Below, piece by piece: positions 9,676 through 17,920 of a stretch of 64,000 nt of DNA; the stretch's first letter is position 1; each line of letters opens with the position of its first letter. Under the pieces are notes generated by a model. It saw only the letters and a list, made by a program, of their open reading frames with translations. It did no database searches and was not told where the DNA came from. This stretch comes from Phycisphaerales bacterium (GTDB taxonomy: Bacteria; Planctomycetota; Phycisphaerae; Phycisphaerales; UBA1924): positions 42,467-106,466 of the forward strand of contig JALUWX010000006.1 of assembly GCA_027019265.1 (NCBI GenBank). The letters are read 5' to 3'. A program made the translations under genes and the position numbers.

Positions 9676-9711
9676 GTCGTACTCCTTGGTTCCGTCCGTT
9701 GAGTGGGTGTG

Positions 9712-10695
9712 TTATGGTTCGATCCGAGCGCAGGCCGCGAAGAGCGGTGGACCGGATGCGTTGACGTCGGGTCTGAGGGGGCGCACACGCACGTGCTCGA
9801 ACCCGGCTTGGTTCATGAGTGATTCGATCTGGTCGGGCGCGAACCCGAGGTGTTCGTGTCCCATCGCGCGTCTGTAGTCGGCGCGTTGGTGCGCGAGCAT
9901 GTCGATGATGAGCGCGAGCCCTCCGTGACGGGTGTTCGTCAGGACCCGGCGCATCTCGCGGAGGACTTCGAGGGGGTCGGGGACATGGTGGAGGACGAGC
10001 ATGCAGACGGCGGCGTCGATGGACTCGTCCTCGAATGGGAGCTCGCAGAGCTCGGCTCTCCGGAACTCCACATGGGAGAGGTCGGTCCCCATGTGCTCGA
10101 GGCGCGCCCGAGCGCCGTCGAGCATCTCCGGGGATCGATCGATCGCGATAACCCGATCAACCCAGGGCGCGAGGAGTTCGGTGACGTTCCCTGTCCCACA
10201 CCCGAGATCGGCGACGCGCCAGGTGGGGTCGATGAGCCCGAGCATGGCTTGGTCGGTGAATCGTTCCCCGAACATCTCGGTCCGGAGCGAGTCCCACTGA
10301 CCGGCGTGTTGGCCGAAGAAGGATTCTGAGTCCGTGATCCGTTCCGCGATGACGGAGATGAGGCGGGTGTCGTCGCCTTGGGCTTCGGGGAGTGTGTCGG
10401 TTTGATCCCGGACGGCCAACCAGAGGGTGCGCATGGCTGGGGGGAGTTCGTCGAGGACGACCCGGTAGTACGCGGCCGTCCCGACATTTCTCCGGATGAC
10501 CCAGTTCCCTTCACTCAGGACCTTCAGGTGGCGGGACCCGGAGGACTGGGGGATCTGCATGACCTTCACTAGCTCGCCGACACTGAGTTCCTGTTGGCAC
10601 AGGACCCGGAGCATGCGCAGACGGAGGGGGTCACCCAGCTGGGTGAGGTGTTCCACGGTCTTCGGGAGCTCGGATTGTCGTTGACGAGGTGGCAT
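9712..10695 (-). CDS. ArsR-family regulator fused to a SAM-dependent methyltransferase domain (SahR-like candidate)
   Basis: 327 residues from the ATG at 10695. Residues about 8-85 form an ArsR-type winged helix (HLTQLGDPLRLRMLRVLCQQ, then SVGELVKVMQIPQSSGSRHL). The usual metal-binding ELCVCDL motif reads ELSVGEL, so a metal sensor is unlikely. Residues about 150-320 form a class I methyltransferase with motif I VADLGCGTG and IAIDRSPEML. ArsR-type SahR regulators of the S-adenosylmethionine cycle, some with such a domain, are known in Proteobacteria and respond to S-adenosylhomocysteine. The position directly ahead of ahcY supports the same role here, but this is inference. Whether the domain methylates anything or only binds ligand is open. 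Confidence 0.75.
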   Translation of the reverse strand: MPPRQRQSELPKTVEHLTQLGDPLRLRMLRVLCQQELSVGELVKVMQIPQSSGSRHLKVLSEGNWVIRRNVGTAAYYRVVLDELPPAMRTLWLAVRDQTDTLPEAQGDDTRLISVIAERITDSESFFGQHAGQWDSLRTEMFGERFTDQAMLGLIDPTWRVADLGCGTGNVTELLAPWVDRVIAIDRSPEMLDGARARLEHMGTDLSHVEFRRAELCELPFEDESIDAAVCMLVLHHVPDPLEVLREMRRVLTNTRHGGLALIIDMLAHQRADYRRAMGHEHLGFAPDQIESLMNQAGFEHVRVRPLRPDVNASGPPLFAACARIEP

Positions 10696-10702
10696 GGCCT
10701 TT

Positions 10703-10718
10703 ATCCGTTGTTTCGGAT
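10703..10718. promoter_or_regulatory. Inverted repeat at the predicted transcription start (candidate operator)
   Basis: ATCCGTTGTTTCGGAT: 5-bp arms ATCCG and CGGAT with a 6-base spacer, lying 4-19 bases downstream of the predicted -10 box and just ahead of the ArsR-methyltransferase start codon. Its position suits autorepression by the adjacent ArsR-type protein; binding is not shown. Confidence 0.4.
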
Positions 10719-10721
10719 GAA

Positions 10722-10750
10722 AGGATACCAAACGGGTTTCTGAGCGTCAA
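10722..10750 (-). promoter_or_regulatory. Sigma70-type promoter of the ArsR-methyltransferase/ahcY operon
   Basis: Read on the minus strand: TTGACG (10750-10745), 17 bases, then TATCCT (10727-10722). Spacing and both hexamers fit the housekeeping consensus, and the start codon lies about 27 bases beyond the -10 box. Confidence 0.6.
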
Positions 10751-10774
10751 GCGAACCGAATGGGGGATTTACGA

Positions 10775-11467
10775 TCAGAAGTCGTATGCGACCATGGGGT
10801 CTTTCGCGAGGGAGGGGCCGGGGGTGATCCCGATGGCCAGGAATCGCGCGTCGAGCTCGTTGGAGGCGGGATCGAACCAGAGGGCACGGGCGAGGGCGGC
10901 TTGTTCGAGCTTGGTGTTCCCGACGGTGTGGGCGAAATCAGCGAGCGCGAGGTGGGGTTCGGCGCTGTCGAGCCCGCCCAGCGCGACGGCGTGGCGGAGG
11001 GCGAGTTTGGCGTCGTCCATGAGTTGGGCGCGGGTGGCGTAGCGCGCGATCCGGAGATATCCGGTGACTTCCCCTCCCTCTTCGACGGATTCCCGGAGAT
11101 GGCTCATCATGGACTCGATATCGCCGGCTTTGAGGAGCGCGTCGGCGAGGGCTTCGAGATAGCTCACATCACCCGGACGGAGATCGTGCGCGATGGTGAG
11201 GTGGGTGATCGCTTGGTCCATGAGCCCGAGTCGGGTTTCGACGAGCCCGAGTTCGTGCTGCGCGTAGTGGGCTTGGGGACGGCGATCGACGTATTCCGTC
11301 CAGAGCTCGTAGGCGCGTTCGTCGTCGCCGTTCTTCGCCGCGGCGCGTGCTTGGCCGGAGAGTTCGGAGAGGGCGAATGTGCGCCGGACTTTCTCGGGGG
11401 CCGAGCAGGCGCTGAGGAGCGGGGTGGTGAGCATCGCGGCGGCGAGGATGAGGATTCTGGTGTTCAC
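10775..11467 (-). CDS. TPR-repeat lipoprotein
   Basis: 230 residues. The N-terminus MNTRILILAAAMLTTPLLSACS is a lipoprotein signal with lipobox LSAC. The mature part holds four to five tetratricopeptide-like helical pairs (AQHELGLVETRLGLMDQAI, VSYLEALADALLKAGDIESM and similar), ending with a short ITPGPSLAKDPM tail. TPR lipoproteins usually scaffold other envelope proteins; no partner is visible. The start is 44 bases from the divergent small gene at 11512. The promoter of the ArsR-methyltransferase operon lies just beyond its stop codon. Confidence 0.65.
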   Translation of the reverse strand: MNTRILILAAAMLTTPLLSACSAPEKVRRTFALSELSGQARAAAKNGDDERAYELWTEYVDRRPQAHYAQHELGLVETRLGLMDQAITHLTIAHDLRPGDVSYLEALADALLKAGDIESMMSHLRESVEEGGEVTGYLRIARYATRAQLMDDAKLALRHAVALGGLDSAEPHLALADFAHTVGNTKLEQAALARALWFDPASNELDARFLAIGITPGPSLAKDPMVAYDF

Positions 11468-11511
11468 GGTTCGCTCCTTGGTCCGGGACGCGCTTGAATG
11501 GGTGCGCCCTT

Positions 11512-11907
11512 ATGCGCGAAGATCATACGGACCAAACTTCGACTCGTTCTGTCGTCCTCCTCCACACACTGGGAGACGGAACATCCCACCTGGACTGGAT
11601 GATCGAACGCGCGGATGTTGCGGATGAATACCGGCTGCTGACGTTCCGGGTGGGGGCGCGTCCGGATTCGTGGGTTGCTCGGTTCGGCGGGACCCGGATC
11701 AGGGACCATCGGGCGGCGTATCTCGATGATGAGGGAGCAACACGGAGCGGGGTGGGGTCGGTCCGTCGGCTCGCTCGGGGGGAAGTGCTCGGGCTCGAGA
11801 TCACGGAGCGGACGATCCGCTGCACGATCGAGTGGGCTCAGGACGTTGTGTGCTATTCGGGGGTGGTGGCTGGGGATAGGGAATCCTGGGTGTTTGAACG
11901 GGAATGA
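11512..11907 (+). CDS. Small LigD 3'-phosphoesterase-like protein
   Basis: 131 residues from ATG 11512 (ATG 11494 is an in-frame alternative). The pattern VVLLHTLGDGTSHLDWMIER, then TFRVG, then RIRDHRAAYLDDEG and a late WVFERE resembles the small stand-alone relatives of the LigD phosphoesterase domain common in planctomycetes (canonical H-Y-D-L-L-L-E, then DHR..YL.YEG). The HLDWMIE and DHRAAYLDDEG matches are the main support. The catalytic histidine set of true LigD phosphoesterase is not clearly complete, so activity is uncertain. No ligase or Ku gene is nearby. Confidence 0.45.
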   Translation: MREDHTDQTSTRSVVLLHTLGDGTSHLDWMIERADVADEYRLLTFRVGARPDSWVARFGGTRIRDHRAAYLDDEGATRSGVGSVRRLARGEVLGLEITERTIRCTIEWAQDVVCYSGVVAGDRESWVFERE

Positions 11908-11960
11908 GGGGCTCGCACTTTGGGTGTGGATCTGATAGGATGCCCTGTCAGGAGCCGACC

Positions 11961-12413
11961 ATGCGACATCATCCCTTGTTTGATCCGCTCCCTCCTGGGT
12001 ACTCCGGGCCTCCGGGGAACAATCAAGGCAGGGACGCATCCAAGAAAGCCAAAGAAGATGAGCCCGAACTCGGGCTCGATGACACGCTGCCCTTGGATCT
12101 CGGATCCCCGGGCGGGGGAGAGGGAGCGAAGGCGGAGCCGCGTCCGAAGATCACGACCTTCGAGCAGAAGCTCGGGGCGGGTCGGCACGAGGATTCATGG
12201 GATCGCTCCCCGAACCTGACTGGGACGGGTGCGATCCATGTGAAGAGCTTCCATTGTCGGTTGACGGGAGACTCGCTCGAGTTCCTCGATCAACAGATCA
12301 ACGAATGGCTCGACAAGCATCCCCAGTACGAGGTGAAGCTCGTGACGACGGCCGTCGGCACGTGGTCCGGGAAGCTGAAGGAACCGAACCTCGTTGTAAA
12401 TGTGTGGGTGTAA
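11961..12413 (+). CDS. Hypothetical protein with conserved C-terminal alpha/beta domain
   Basis: 150 residues. The first 80 are low-complexity, rich in Pro, Gly, Lys and acidic residues, and probably disordered. The last 65 form a compact domain: HVKSFHCRLTGDSLEFLDQQ, then INEWLDKHPQYEVKLVTTAV and LVVNVWV, a strand-helix-strand-strand pattern reminiscent of small sporulation proteins of the Cse60 type, although this link is weak. The start at 11961 follows AGGAG at six bases. The nuclease gene begins 15 bases downstream, so the two probably share a transcript. Confidence 0.55.
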   Translation: MRHHPLFDPLPPGYSGPPGNNQGRDASKKAKEDEPELGLDDTLPLDLGSPGGGEGAKAEPRPKITTFEQKLGAGRHEDSWDRSPNLTGTGAIHVKSFHCRLTGDSLEFLDQQINEWLDKHPQYEVKLVTTAVGTWSGKLKEPNLVVNVWV

Positions 12414-12428
12414 GCGATGGGGGGGCGC

Positions 12429-13247
12429 ATGCGAGTTCGTCGATCCTGGATCGGGATCACTGTGCTGCTCGGGCTCGGGGTGCTCGGCGCTTTTGCGCCC
12501 AACGGGGCTCCGAGGATGCCGACGATGGAGAAACCCGATCCGTCGGCGCTGCTCGAGGGGGTGGTCCATCGGGTGATCGATGGGGATTCCGTCGAGTTGT
12601 TCGTGAACGGTCGAGTGGGGAGGTTCGAGCTGTCCGGGGTGGATGCGCCGGATCTGCTTGATGGGCGGGAATCGCAGGTCCCCGGCGCGATGGCCGCAAA
12701 GCAGACCCTTGAGCTGCTGATCGTGGGTGAACGCTTGTCGGTGATGATCGATCCCGCGCGGCCGGAGGATGCGGCGGGTCATGCTCGCGCGTTCGTGTTC
12801 CGGGATCCGGATCGGACTCTCGTGAACCTGGAGATGGTTCGGCTCGGGCTCGCGAAGCACCCTCGGCGTCACGGGTCGTGGAACTCACCCGTGTTCGAAT
12901 GGGCGCAGGAGCAAGCTCGATCCGCTCGGAAAGGGATCTGGGATCCCGAGTTCGATGTCCAGCCCGAGCTCGAGCGTATCGAAGAGGATCAGAAACCCGA
13001 ACCTGAGGTCGTCGAGCCATCGCCGGAGACGAAACCCGCGCGGGTTGTTCCGGAGCCCGAACCCGAGCCCGTGGTGTCCGCGACTCGGGGGGACACGGTG
13101 TACGTGACCAAGAGCGGATCGAAGTACCATCGGGAGGGGTGTCGTCACTTGGGGGATGATGGGGGACGCGCGATGGAGCGGGAGCTGGCCCGGAAGTCGT
13201 TTGAGCCCTGCAAGGTGTGTCGCCCGGACGATCCGGACGAGGACTGA
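12429..13247 (+). CDS. Exported staphylococcal-nuclease-type protein with C-terminal Cys/His motif
   Basis: 272 residues. An N-terminal hydrophobic segment (SWIGITVLLGLGVLGAFA) is a signal anchor or signal peptide. Residues about 40-165 form a thermonuclease domain: VVHRVIDGDSVELFVNG, LSGVDAPD, a ARAFVFRDPDRTLVNLEMVR segment, GLAKHP and EWAQEQARSARKGIWDP. A proline/glutamate-rich linker follows, then VYVTKSGSKYHREGCRHL and FEPCKVCRP, a Cys/His module resembling the Ada-type metal-binding fold seen on other exported nucleases. It probably degrades extracellular or periplasmic nucleic acid. ATG 12417 is an alternative start four codons earlier. Confidence 0.75.
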   Translation: MRVRRSWIGITVLLGLGVLGAFAPNGAPRMPTMEKPDPSALLEGVVHRVIDGDSVELFVNGRVGRFELSGVDAPDLLDGRESQVPGAMAAKQTLELLIVGERLSVMIDPARPEDAAGHARAFVFRDPDRTLVNLEMVRLGLAKHPRRHGSWNSPVFEWAQEQARSARKGIWDPEFDVQPELERIEEDQKPEPEVVEPSPETKPARVVPEPEPEPVVSATRGDTVYVTKSGSKYHREGCRHLGDDGGRAMERELARKSFEPCKVCRPDDPDED

Positions 13248-13281
13248 ACGGGTGTTCAGTGTGTCCCTGATCGGGGTGATT

Positions 13282-13297
13282 GACCGATAGATCGGTC
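13282..13297. promoter_or_regulatory. Perfect palindrome abutting the asnB start codon
   Basis: GACCGATAGATCGGTC has 7-bp arms and a 2-base centre and touches the ATG at 13298 directly. No Shine-Dalgarno sequence is evident. It could be an operator or a hairpin that controls initiation. Confidence 0.45.
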
Positions 13298-15106
13298 ATG
13301 TGCGGGATTGTCGGGATCATTTCGGAGAACCCCGGTGTGAGAGCGCCGATCGTCGCGATGCGCGACGCGTTGTCCCATCGTGGTCCGGACGGGGTGGGGG
13401 TGCTGGACACGGGTCATGTCGCGCTAGGGCACACCCGTCTCCGGGTGATCGATACGAGCGATCATGGGGCGCAGCCCATGTCCACGATGGATGGACGGTT
13501 CACGATCGTGTACAACGGGGAGCTCTACAACGACCACGAGGTCCGTTCGGAGCTCGCTTCGATGGGGGTGGTGTTCCGGACGGGGTGTGATACGGAGACG
13601 GTGCTCCATGCGGTCGCCGTCTGGGGGCTCGGGGCCGGGGATCGGCTCCGTGGGATGTACGCGTTGTGTGTGGTGGATCACGGATCGGGGATGTGCGTGC
13701 TCGCGCGGGACCCGCTCGGGATCAAGCCCTTGTACACATCGACACTCGGGGACGGCTCGCTCGTCTTCGGATCGGAAGTGGGCGCGCTGCTCGAGCACCC
13801 GTTGGTGTCGAACGAGCCCGATCCTGGGTCGATGAGCGCGTACGTCACGAACATCCGTCCCGGGTACGGGGGGCGGACGATGTTCCGCGCGATCGGGTCC
13901 CACGAACCGGGGCGATGGTCGCTCGTGTCGCTCTCGACGCGCGGGGTGATCGCTTCCCGTGTGGTGACGACGGATCCGGAGCACGGAATGCGCGATCCGG
14001 GTGAGACGAGGGGGGTGATCGAGGACTCCGTGGTGCGCCATCTCCGGACGGATGTCCCGATGTGTGCGCTCCTGTCTGGGGGGCTCGACAGCGCGATCGT
14101 TTGCTCGATCGCGAAAGCGAGATTGGGAGCGCTCCACACATTCTGCGCCGGTGCTCGGGGGACGGGTCACGATGACGACTTCGCGTTTGCGCAGGCGCTG
14201 AGCGAGCGCATCGGGAGCGAGCACACGGAGGTCGAGGTCTCGCGGGATGTGTTCCTGTCACGATGGATCGAGATGATCGACGAGTCGTGTGTCCCGATCT
14301 CGACCCCGAACGAGATCGCGATCGATCGGGTGAGCCGATCGCTCCGGGATATGGGGTTCGTGGTGGCGTTGTCGGGGGAGGGCGCGGACGAGCTGTTCGG
14401 GGGGTACGAGGTCCCGATGCGCCAGGCGCTTGCGTTCGCGGAATCGGGGGACGAGACACGCGCGGGCGCGTTCCATCTGCTGACGAATGCGTGGATGAAC
14501 CCGGAGCACAAGGATGTGATGTGCACGTCGGCGATGCTTGAGAACTCGGATTCCGACGGCGAACTCGCCGGTTGGTATCAGCGGGTGTACGAGCGTGCTC
14601 GCGCGTCGTGCGATGACCCGGTCCAGGCGCATCTGCTCTTCCATCAACGCGTGAACCTGACGAATCTGCTCCGTCGTCTCGATGCGCGGACCATGCGCCA
14701 CGGGGTGGAGGGGCGGACCCCCTTCGCGGATCTCGAGGTCGCGCGGTTCGCGAATGCGATCCCGATGGGGTCCAAGTTCGTGGGTTCGGACCCCGCATTG
14801 ACGAAACAGTGTCTGCGCGAGACGTTCGCGGCGGATCTCCCCGAGTCGATCGTGTCCAGACCCAAAGCGAGCTTCCCCATGCCCTTCGAGCGTTGGGTGT
14901 CGTCGATGGCGCCTGTGCTGCTCTCGTCGGAGGTCGCTCGGGAATGGTTTACGGAGAGCGCGATCGAGCTGGTCGCACGGGATGCGACGCGCCACTGGAA
15001 TCTTGCGTGGCCGATGCTGAACCTGGTGCTCTGGGGGGAGCGGATGTATGGGGATCGGGGATTGGCTCGACGGGTGCTCGATGAACAGGCCGCGGCTCCG
15101 GTGTGA
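13298..15106 (+). CDS. asnB: Asparagine synthase (glutamine-hydrolysing)
   Basis: Transfers glutamine-derived ammonia to aspartate with ATP. The ATG at 13298 is chosen because it places Cys at residue 2 (MCGIVGIIS), the N-terminal nucleophile of the glutaminase domain; an ATG at 13280 would bury it. The glutaminase domain (about 1-200) shows ALSHRGPDGVGV, LGHTRLRVID and FTIVYNGELYN. The synthetase domain has the PPi loop LLSGGLDSAI near residue 250, ALSGEGADELFGGYE, and LDARTMRHGVEGRTPFAD. 602 residues, usual length. It is convergent with the hydrolase gene at 15107 with no gap. Confidence 0.93.
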   Translation: MCGIVGIISENPGVRAPIVAMRDALSHRGPDGVGVLDTGHVALGHTRLRVIDTSDHGAQPMSTMDGRFTIVYNGELYNDHEVRSELASMGVVFRTGCDTETVLHAVAVWGLGAGDRLRGMYALCVVDHGSGMCVLARDPLGIKPLYTSTLGDGSLVFGSEVGALLEHPLVSNEPDPGSMSAYVTNIRPGYGGRTMFRAIGSHEPGRWSLVSLSTRGVIASRVVTTDPEHGMRDPGETRGVIEDSVVRHLRTDVPMCALLSGGLDSAIVCSIAKARLGALHTFCAGARGTGHDDDFAFAQALSERIGSEHTEVEVSRDVFLSRWIEMIDESCVPISTPNEIAIDRVSRSLRDMGFVVALSGEGADELFGGYEVPMRQALAFAESGDETRAGAFHLLTNAWMNPEHKDVMCTSAMLENSDSDGELAGWYQRVYERARASCDDPVQAHLLFHQRVNLTNLLRRLDARTMRHGVEGRTPFADLEVARFANAIPMGSKFVGSDPALTKQCLRETFAADLPESIVSRPKASFPMPFERWVSSMAPVLLSSEVAREWFTESAIELVARDATRHWNLAWPMLNLVLWGERMYGDRGLARRVLDEQAAAPV

Positions 15107-16117
15107 TCAGTCGTCGCTGTGTTGATCCGCGCACCACTTGAGTGCTTGGTAGAGCAGTTCGTCGCGCGATCCACCGCTCGGGATCTCGTGCCCCATGCCT
15201 TTGACGGTAACGAGGGTCACGTCCGCGCCTCTTTCTTTGAGCTCTCGTTTCGCTTGGACATAGGTCCTGGACCACGGGTCCCGTGACCCCGAGATGAGCG
15301 CGATGGGGGGGAGGGTGACATCCTCGTCCGCTTCGACAAGCTGGGGTTCGTAGTGCCCGCAGATCGGGACAACCCCTGCGAAGAGGTCCGGGTGGGTCTG
15401 CGCCATGGTGATCGCGATGTTCGCGCCCTGGGAGAACCCGAGGAGATAGACCCGATCGGGATCGATCCCGTGTTCCTCGGCGGCCCATTCGATCATGTGC
15501 TCGACCATCCATTCGGATTCGTCCCGGTAGGTCCAGGAGAACCCTGCTCCTGATGGGCGGAGCGCGTCGGGCGCGACGAGGACCATCCCGAGACGATCGC
15601 ACGCGGAGCGGAGGGGGTTGAGCATGTCGTTGCCGCGCATCCCCGTGCCGTGGAGGGCGAGGAGGAGCGGGGGGGGCTCGTCTCTGACGCTCGGGACATG
15701 GACGCGCGGGGTGTGATTCCTGGCTTCGGCGATGTAGCTTTCGAGACGGGCTTGCGCGTTCAAGCGGACCGTGTCGAGGATCGTTGTGAACCGTTCGTCG
15801 TCCCGGAGTGGGTCGAGGTCCTCGGATTGTTCGAAGGATCGGACCCCGGTATACCCGAGCTCGGCGCACGTCTCGAGTTCCTCGATCGCTCGGTCGTGCT
15901 CCCCGAGACGCGCGAGCATGGAACCGAGATTGAAGCGCCAGACGGAAGACTTGGGGTATCGATCGACGATGGCCTGGGCTGTTGAACGGGCGATGTCGTA
16001 CTTCTCTCTCGAGACGAGTGAGTCGTAGCGATCGACGAGGGCTTGGTCGCTCTGCGCGAGGACGGCGGGTGAGCAGAGCACGAAGAGCAGCGCGATCAGG
16101 ATGGTGGTGCGTGGCAT
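15107..16117 (-). CDS. Exported alpha/beta-hydrolase with N-terminal TPR region
   Basis: 336 residues from ATG 16117, which has AAGGGGAC upstream and begins a signal peptide (PRTTILIALLFVLCSPAVLA). Residues about 20-110 look like tetratricopeptide helices (DIARSTAQAIVDRYPKSSVW, LGEHDRAIEELETCAELGY). The rest is an alpha/beta-hydrolase of the phospholipase/carboxylesterase or feruloyl-esterase (LpqC-like) type: LLLALHGTGMRGND, LVAPDALRP, nucleophile elbow LGFSQGANI, an ISGSRDPW acid region and GMGHEIP with the catalytic His. The substrate is unknown. Confidence 0.75.
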   Translation of the reverse strand: MPRTTILIALLFVLCSPAVLAQSDQALVDRYDSLVSREKYDIARSTAQAIVDRYPKSSVWRFNLGSMLARLGEHDRAIEELETCAELGYTGVRSFEQSEDLDPLRDDERFTTILDTVRLNAQARLESYIAEARNHTPRVHVPSVRDEPPPLLLALHGTGMRGNDMLNPLRSACDRLGMVLVAPDALRPSGAGFSWTYRDESEWMVEHMIEWAAEEHGIDPDRVYLLGFSQGANIAITMAQTHPDLFAGVVPICGHYEPQLVEADEDVTLPPIALISGSRDPWSRTYVQAKRELKERGADVTLVTVKGMGHEIPSGGSRDELLYQALKWCADQHSDD

Positions 16118-16169
16118 GGGGTCCCCTTTCCACCATGTCCGTGCGATCCGTCGGGTGTGTTCCGTCGGA

Positions 16170-17129
16170 TCAGGCGCTTCGGTTTTTGAGCTGTTCGCGT
16201 TGGATGCGCATCGCGAGTCGTTCCAGGACTTTACGCTGGGGCGCGTGCATGTCCCGCGCATCAGGGTGGACGAGGAGGGTCCCGACCCGGCAGGTCGAGC
16301 CCTGGAGGTCCTTGGACTGGCGCATCTCGACGACGTAGTTCGTGGGTTCGGGCTCCTCGGGGAGCTGGAACGAGAGCACGAGGCGTTCGAATCGGTCGAG
16401 CTGCATTGCGGAGACGTTGTACATGAGGATCCCGAGCCCGTTCGGGGTGAGGTCCACGAGCCGGGCGACGGCGTGGGGGGTCTCGGTGGTCATGACCCGT
16501 TCCATGATCTCGTTCCAGTCGATCGGTGGGGGCTCGGGCGCGTCGGGGTCGTCGCTGGGCTCGGGGAAGAGCGACTCTTCACGGATGGCGGCGAGGAGGT
16601 TGGTGTAGCGGGTGTTGTTGGTCGAGAAGTTCATCGAGCTCGGGGCGCTGTTGCCCTTCCGGACCCGGTCGAGGAACCAGAGCCTGACTTCGACATCGCC
16701 CCAGGAGACGGGGAGCGAGACCCGGTAGGCCGCTCTCCGGTCACCCTCACGGATCTGGATGGGGTCCTTGAGCTTGACGGCGCTGACGATCTTCTGTTCG
16801 TTGAGTCGTTCGGGGGTGTCGATGTAGGTGATCTCGGACTCGAAGGTGATCATGTGTCCGTTGAACATGAAGAACGCTTCGACCCGCGTGGTGGAGTTGA
16901 AGTCGGTTTCTCTCCCGATGATCTGGAGTTTCTCGATGACGAGCTCGCCGTCGTTCCATTCGAGGAGGCGCCCCTGCGCCATGGGATCGACACCCGAGCG
17001 ACCGAGACGGACGATCCCGATCGAGGCATTCCGCTCGACGGCTTCGCGCAGCATCTTGAGATAGCGCTCGCTCGAGTTGGAGCTGGTGCTCTTGCTGCTC
17101 TTCGTGTTCTTGTTGCGTTTGGAGAACAT
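16170..17129 (-). CDS. PilZ-domain protein (YcgR-like)
   Basis: 319 residues, probably cytoplasmic. A Ser/Lys-rich start is followed by a YcgR-N-like beta domain (ARLGRSG-like strands, then VEAFFMFNGHMITFESEITY) and the linker DPIQIREGDRRAAYRVSLPV, where RRAAYR matches the PilZ Arg-x3-Arg c-di-GMP motif. The later TPHAVARLVDLTPNGLGILM matches the D/N-x-S-x2-G region of PilZ, with the Ser replaced by Thr. A probable c-di-GMP effector; its target (motility or surface) is not indicated by neighbours. A 40-residue acidic insertion (PSDDPDAPEPPP) splits the PilZ barrel. Confidence 0.65.
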   Translation of the reverse strand: MFSKRNKNTKSSKSTSSNSSERYLKMLREAVERNASIGIVRLGRSGVDPMAQGRLLEWNDGELVIEKLQIIGRETDFNSTTRVEAFFMFNGHMITFESEITYIDTPERLNEQKIVSAVKLKDPIQIREGDRRAAYRVSLPVSWGDVEVRLWFLDRVRKGNSAPSSMNFSTNNTRYTNLLAAIREESLFPEPSDDPDAPEPPPIDWNEIMERVMTTETPHAVARLVDLTPNGLGILMYNVSAMQLDRFERLVLSFQLPEEPEPTNYVVEMRQSKDLQGSTCRVGTLLVHPDARDMHAPQRKVLERLAMRIQREQLKNRSA

Positions 17130-17359
17130 CGCGGGTGTGTGATCGGACGGATCGGGGGCTCGCTCGTGTGAGATCGGCTGAATTCGGGGGGATCGGGGTC
17201 GTGGGCCACTGGATTCGGGGGATCTGATTCAGGATTCGGCGTATTCAGGATCGGTGAATTCCCCCAGAATTTGGCACATATATGGGGCGATTCCCTTGCA
17301 TCGCGGATCGTGTGGGTCATGTTCTCGGACATACACACAGGTTCTCGAGGGGAGCATCC

Positions 17360-17902
17360 ATGACACGCACCGCATTCACGATGGCCGCCGGACTCGCTTG
17401 TTCGTCCGTCGCGCTCGGACAGACCTTCAACCTCGGGCTGTACGAGGGGCAATGGGACAACAACACGTTCGGGTCCACGGGTGGCGCGTCCGTGCTGATC
17501 GATGACCTGGGTGGGGGGGCGCTCGGGATGACGATCGACCTGGACGGGTTCGTGTTCGGGCTCGGGGATCCCGGGCCGATCTCCGTCTCGGGGATGCTCA
17601 TGGGGGACACGTTCACCCTCACCCCCCAGAGCGATCCGCTCTACGGCGACATCTCGGGCGGGGTCGATGACATGGGGAATCTGAGTGTTGATCTCGTCGA
17701 TGCGGCGATGGGGGATTTCGCGTTCGTCACGCTCCGGGGGACGGCGATCGCGGACTCGATCCAGTTCGACTACACGATTTTCACCGAGGCCGGGACGGCG
17801 CCGTTCGCGGTGGGTGAGGTGAATGTGCGTTTGGTTCCCGCGCCGTCGGCGATCGCGCTGCTCGGGCTCGGGGGGCTGGTGTCGCTGAAGCGTCGTCGCT
17901 GA
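17360..17902 (+). CDS. Exported protein with PEP-CTERM-like sorting tail (1)
   Basis: 180 residues from ATG 17360, preceded by GAGGGGAG. A signal peptide (TAFTMAAGLACSSVALGQ) is followed by a beta-rich region of simple Gly/Asp-rich strands and a C-terminal tail VPAPSAIALLGLGGLVSLKR ending in arginines. The Pro-x-Pro, hydrophobic stretch and basic end are the layout recognised by exosortase systems. The body has no family I recognise. A related gene follows 18 bases downstream, so they form a pair. Confidence 0.65.
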   Translation: MTRTAFTMAAGLACSSVALGQTFNLGLYEGQWDNNTFGSTGGASVLIDDLGGGALGMTIDLDGFVFGLGDPGPISVSGMLMGDTFTLTPQSDPLYGDISGGVDDMGNLSVDLVDAAMGDFAFVTLRGTAIADSIQFDYTIFTEAGTAPFAVGEVNVRLVPAPSAIALLGLGGLVSLKRRR

Positions 17903-17920
17903 GATTGGAATGAGGAGAGG

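Noticed and set aside
8200..9702. A 500-codon plus-strand frame opposite ahcY
   Set aside because: It is the mirror of a certain gene; its Val/Asp/Gly/Leu-rich sequence is the typical antisense shadow of GC-rich coding DNA.
9676..9711. SAH or SAM riboswitch upstream of ahcY
   Set aside because: The gap to the upstream gene is only 36 bases, too short for a known aptamer.
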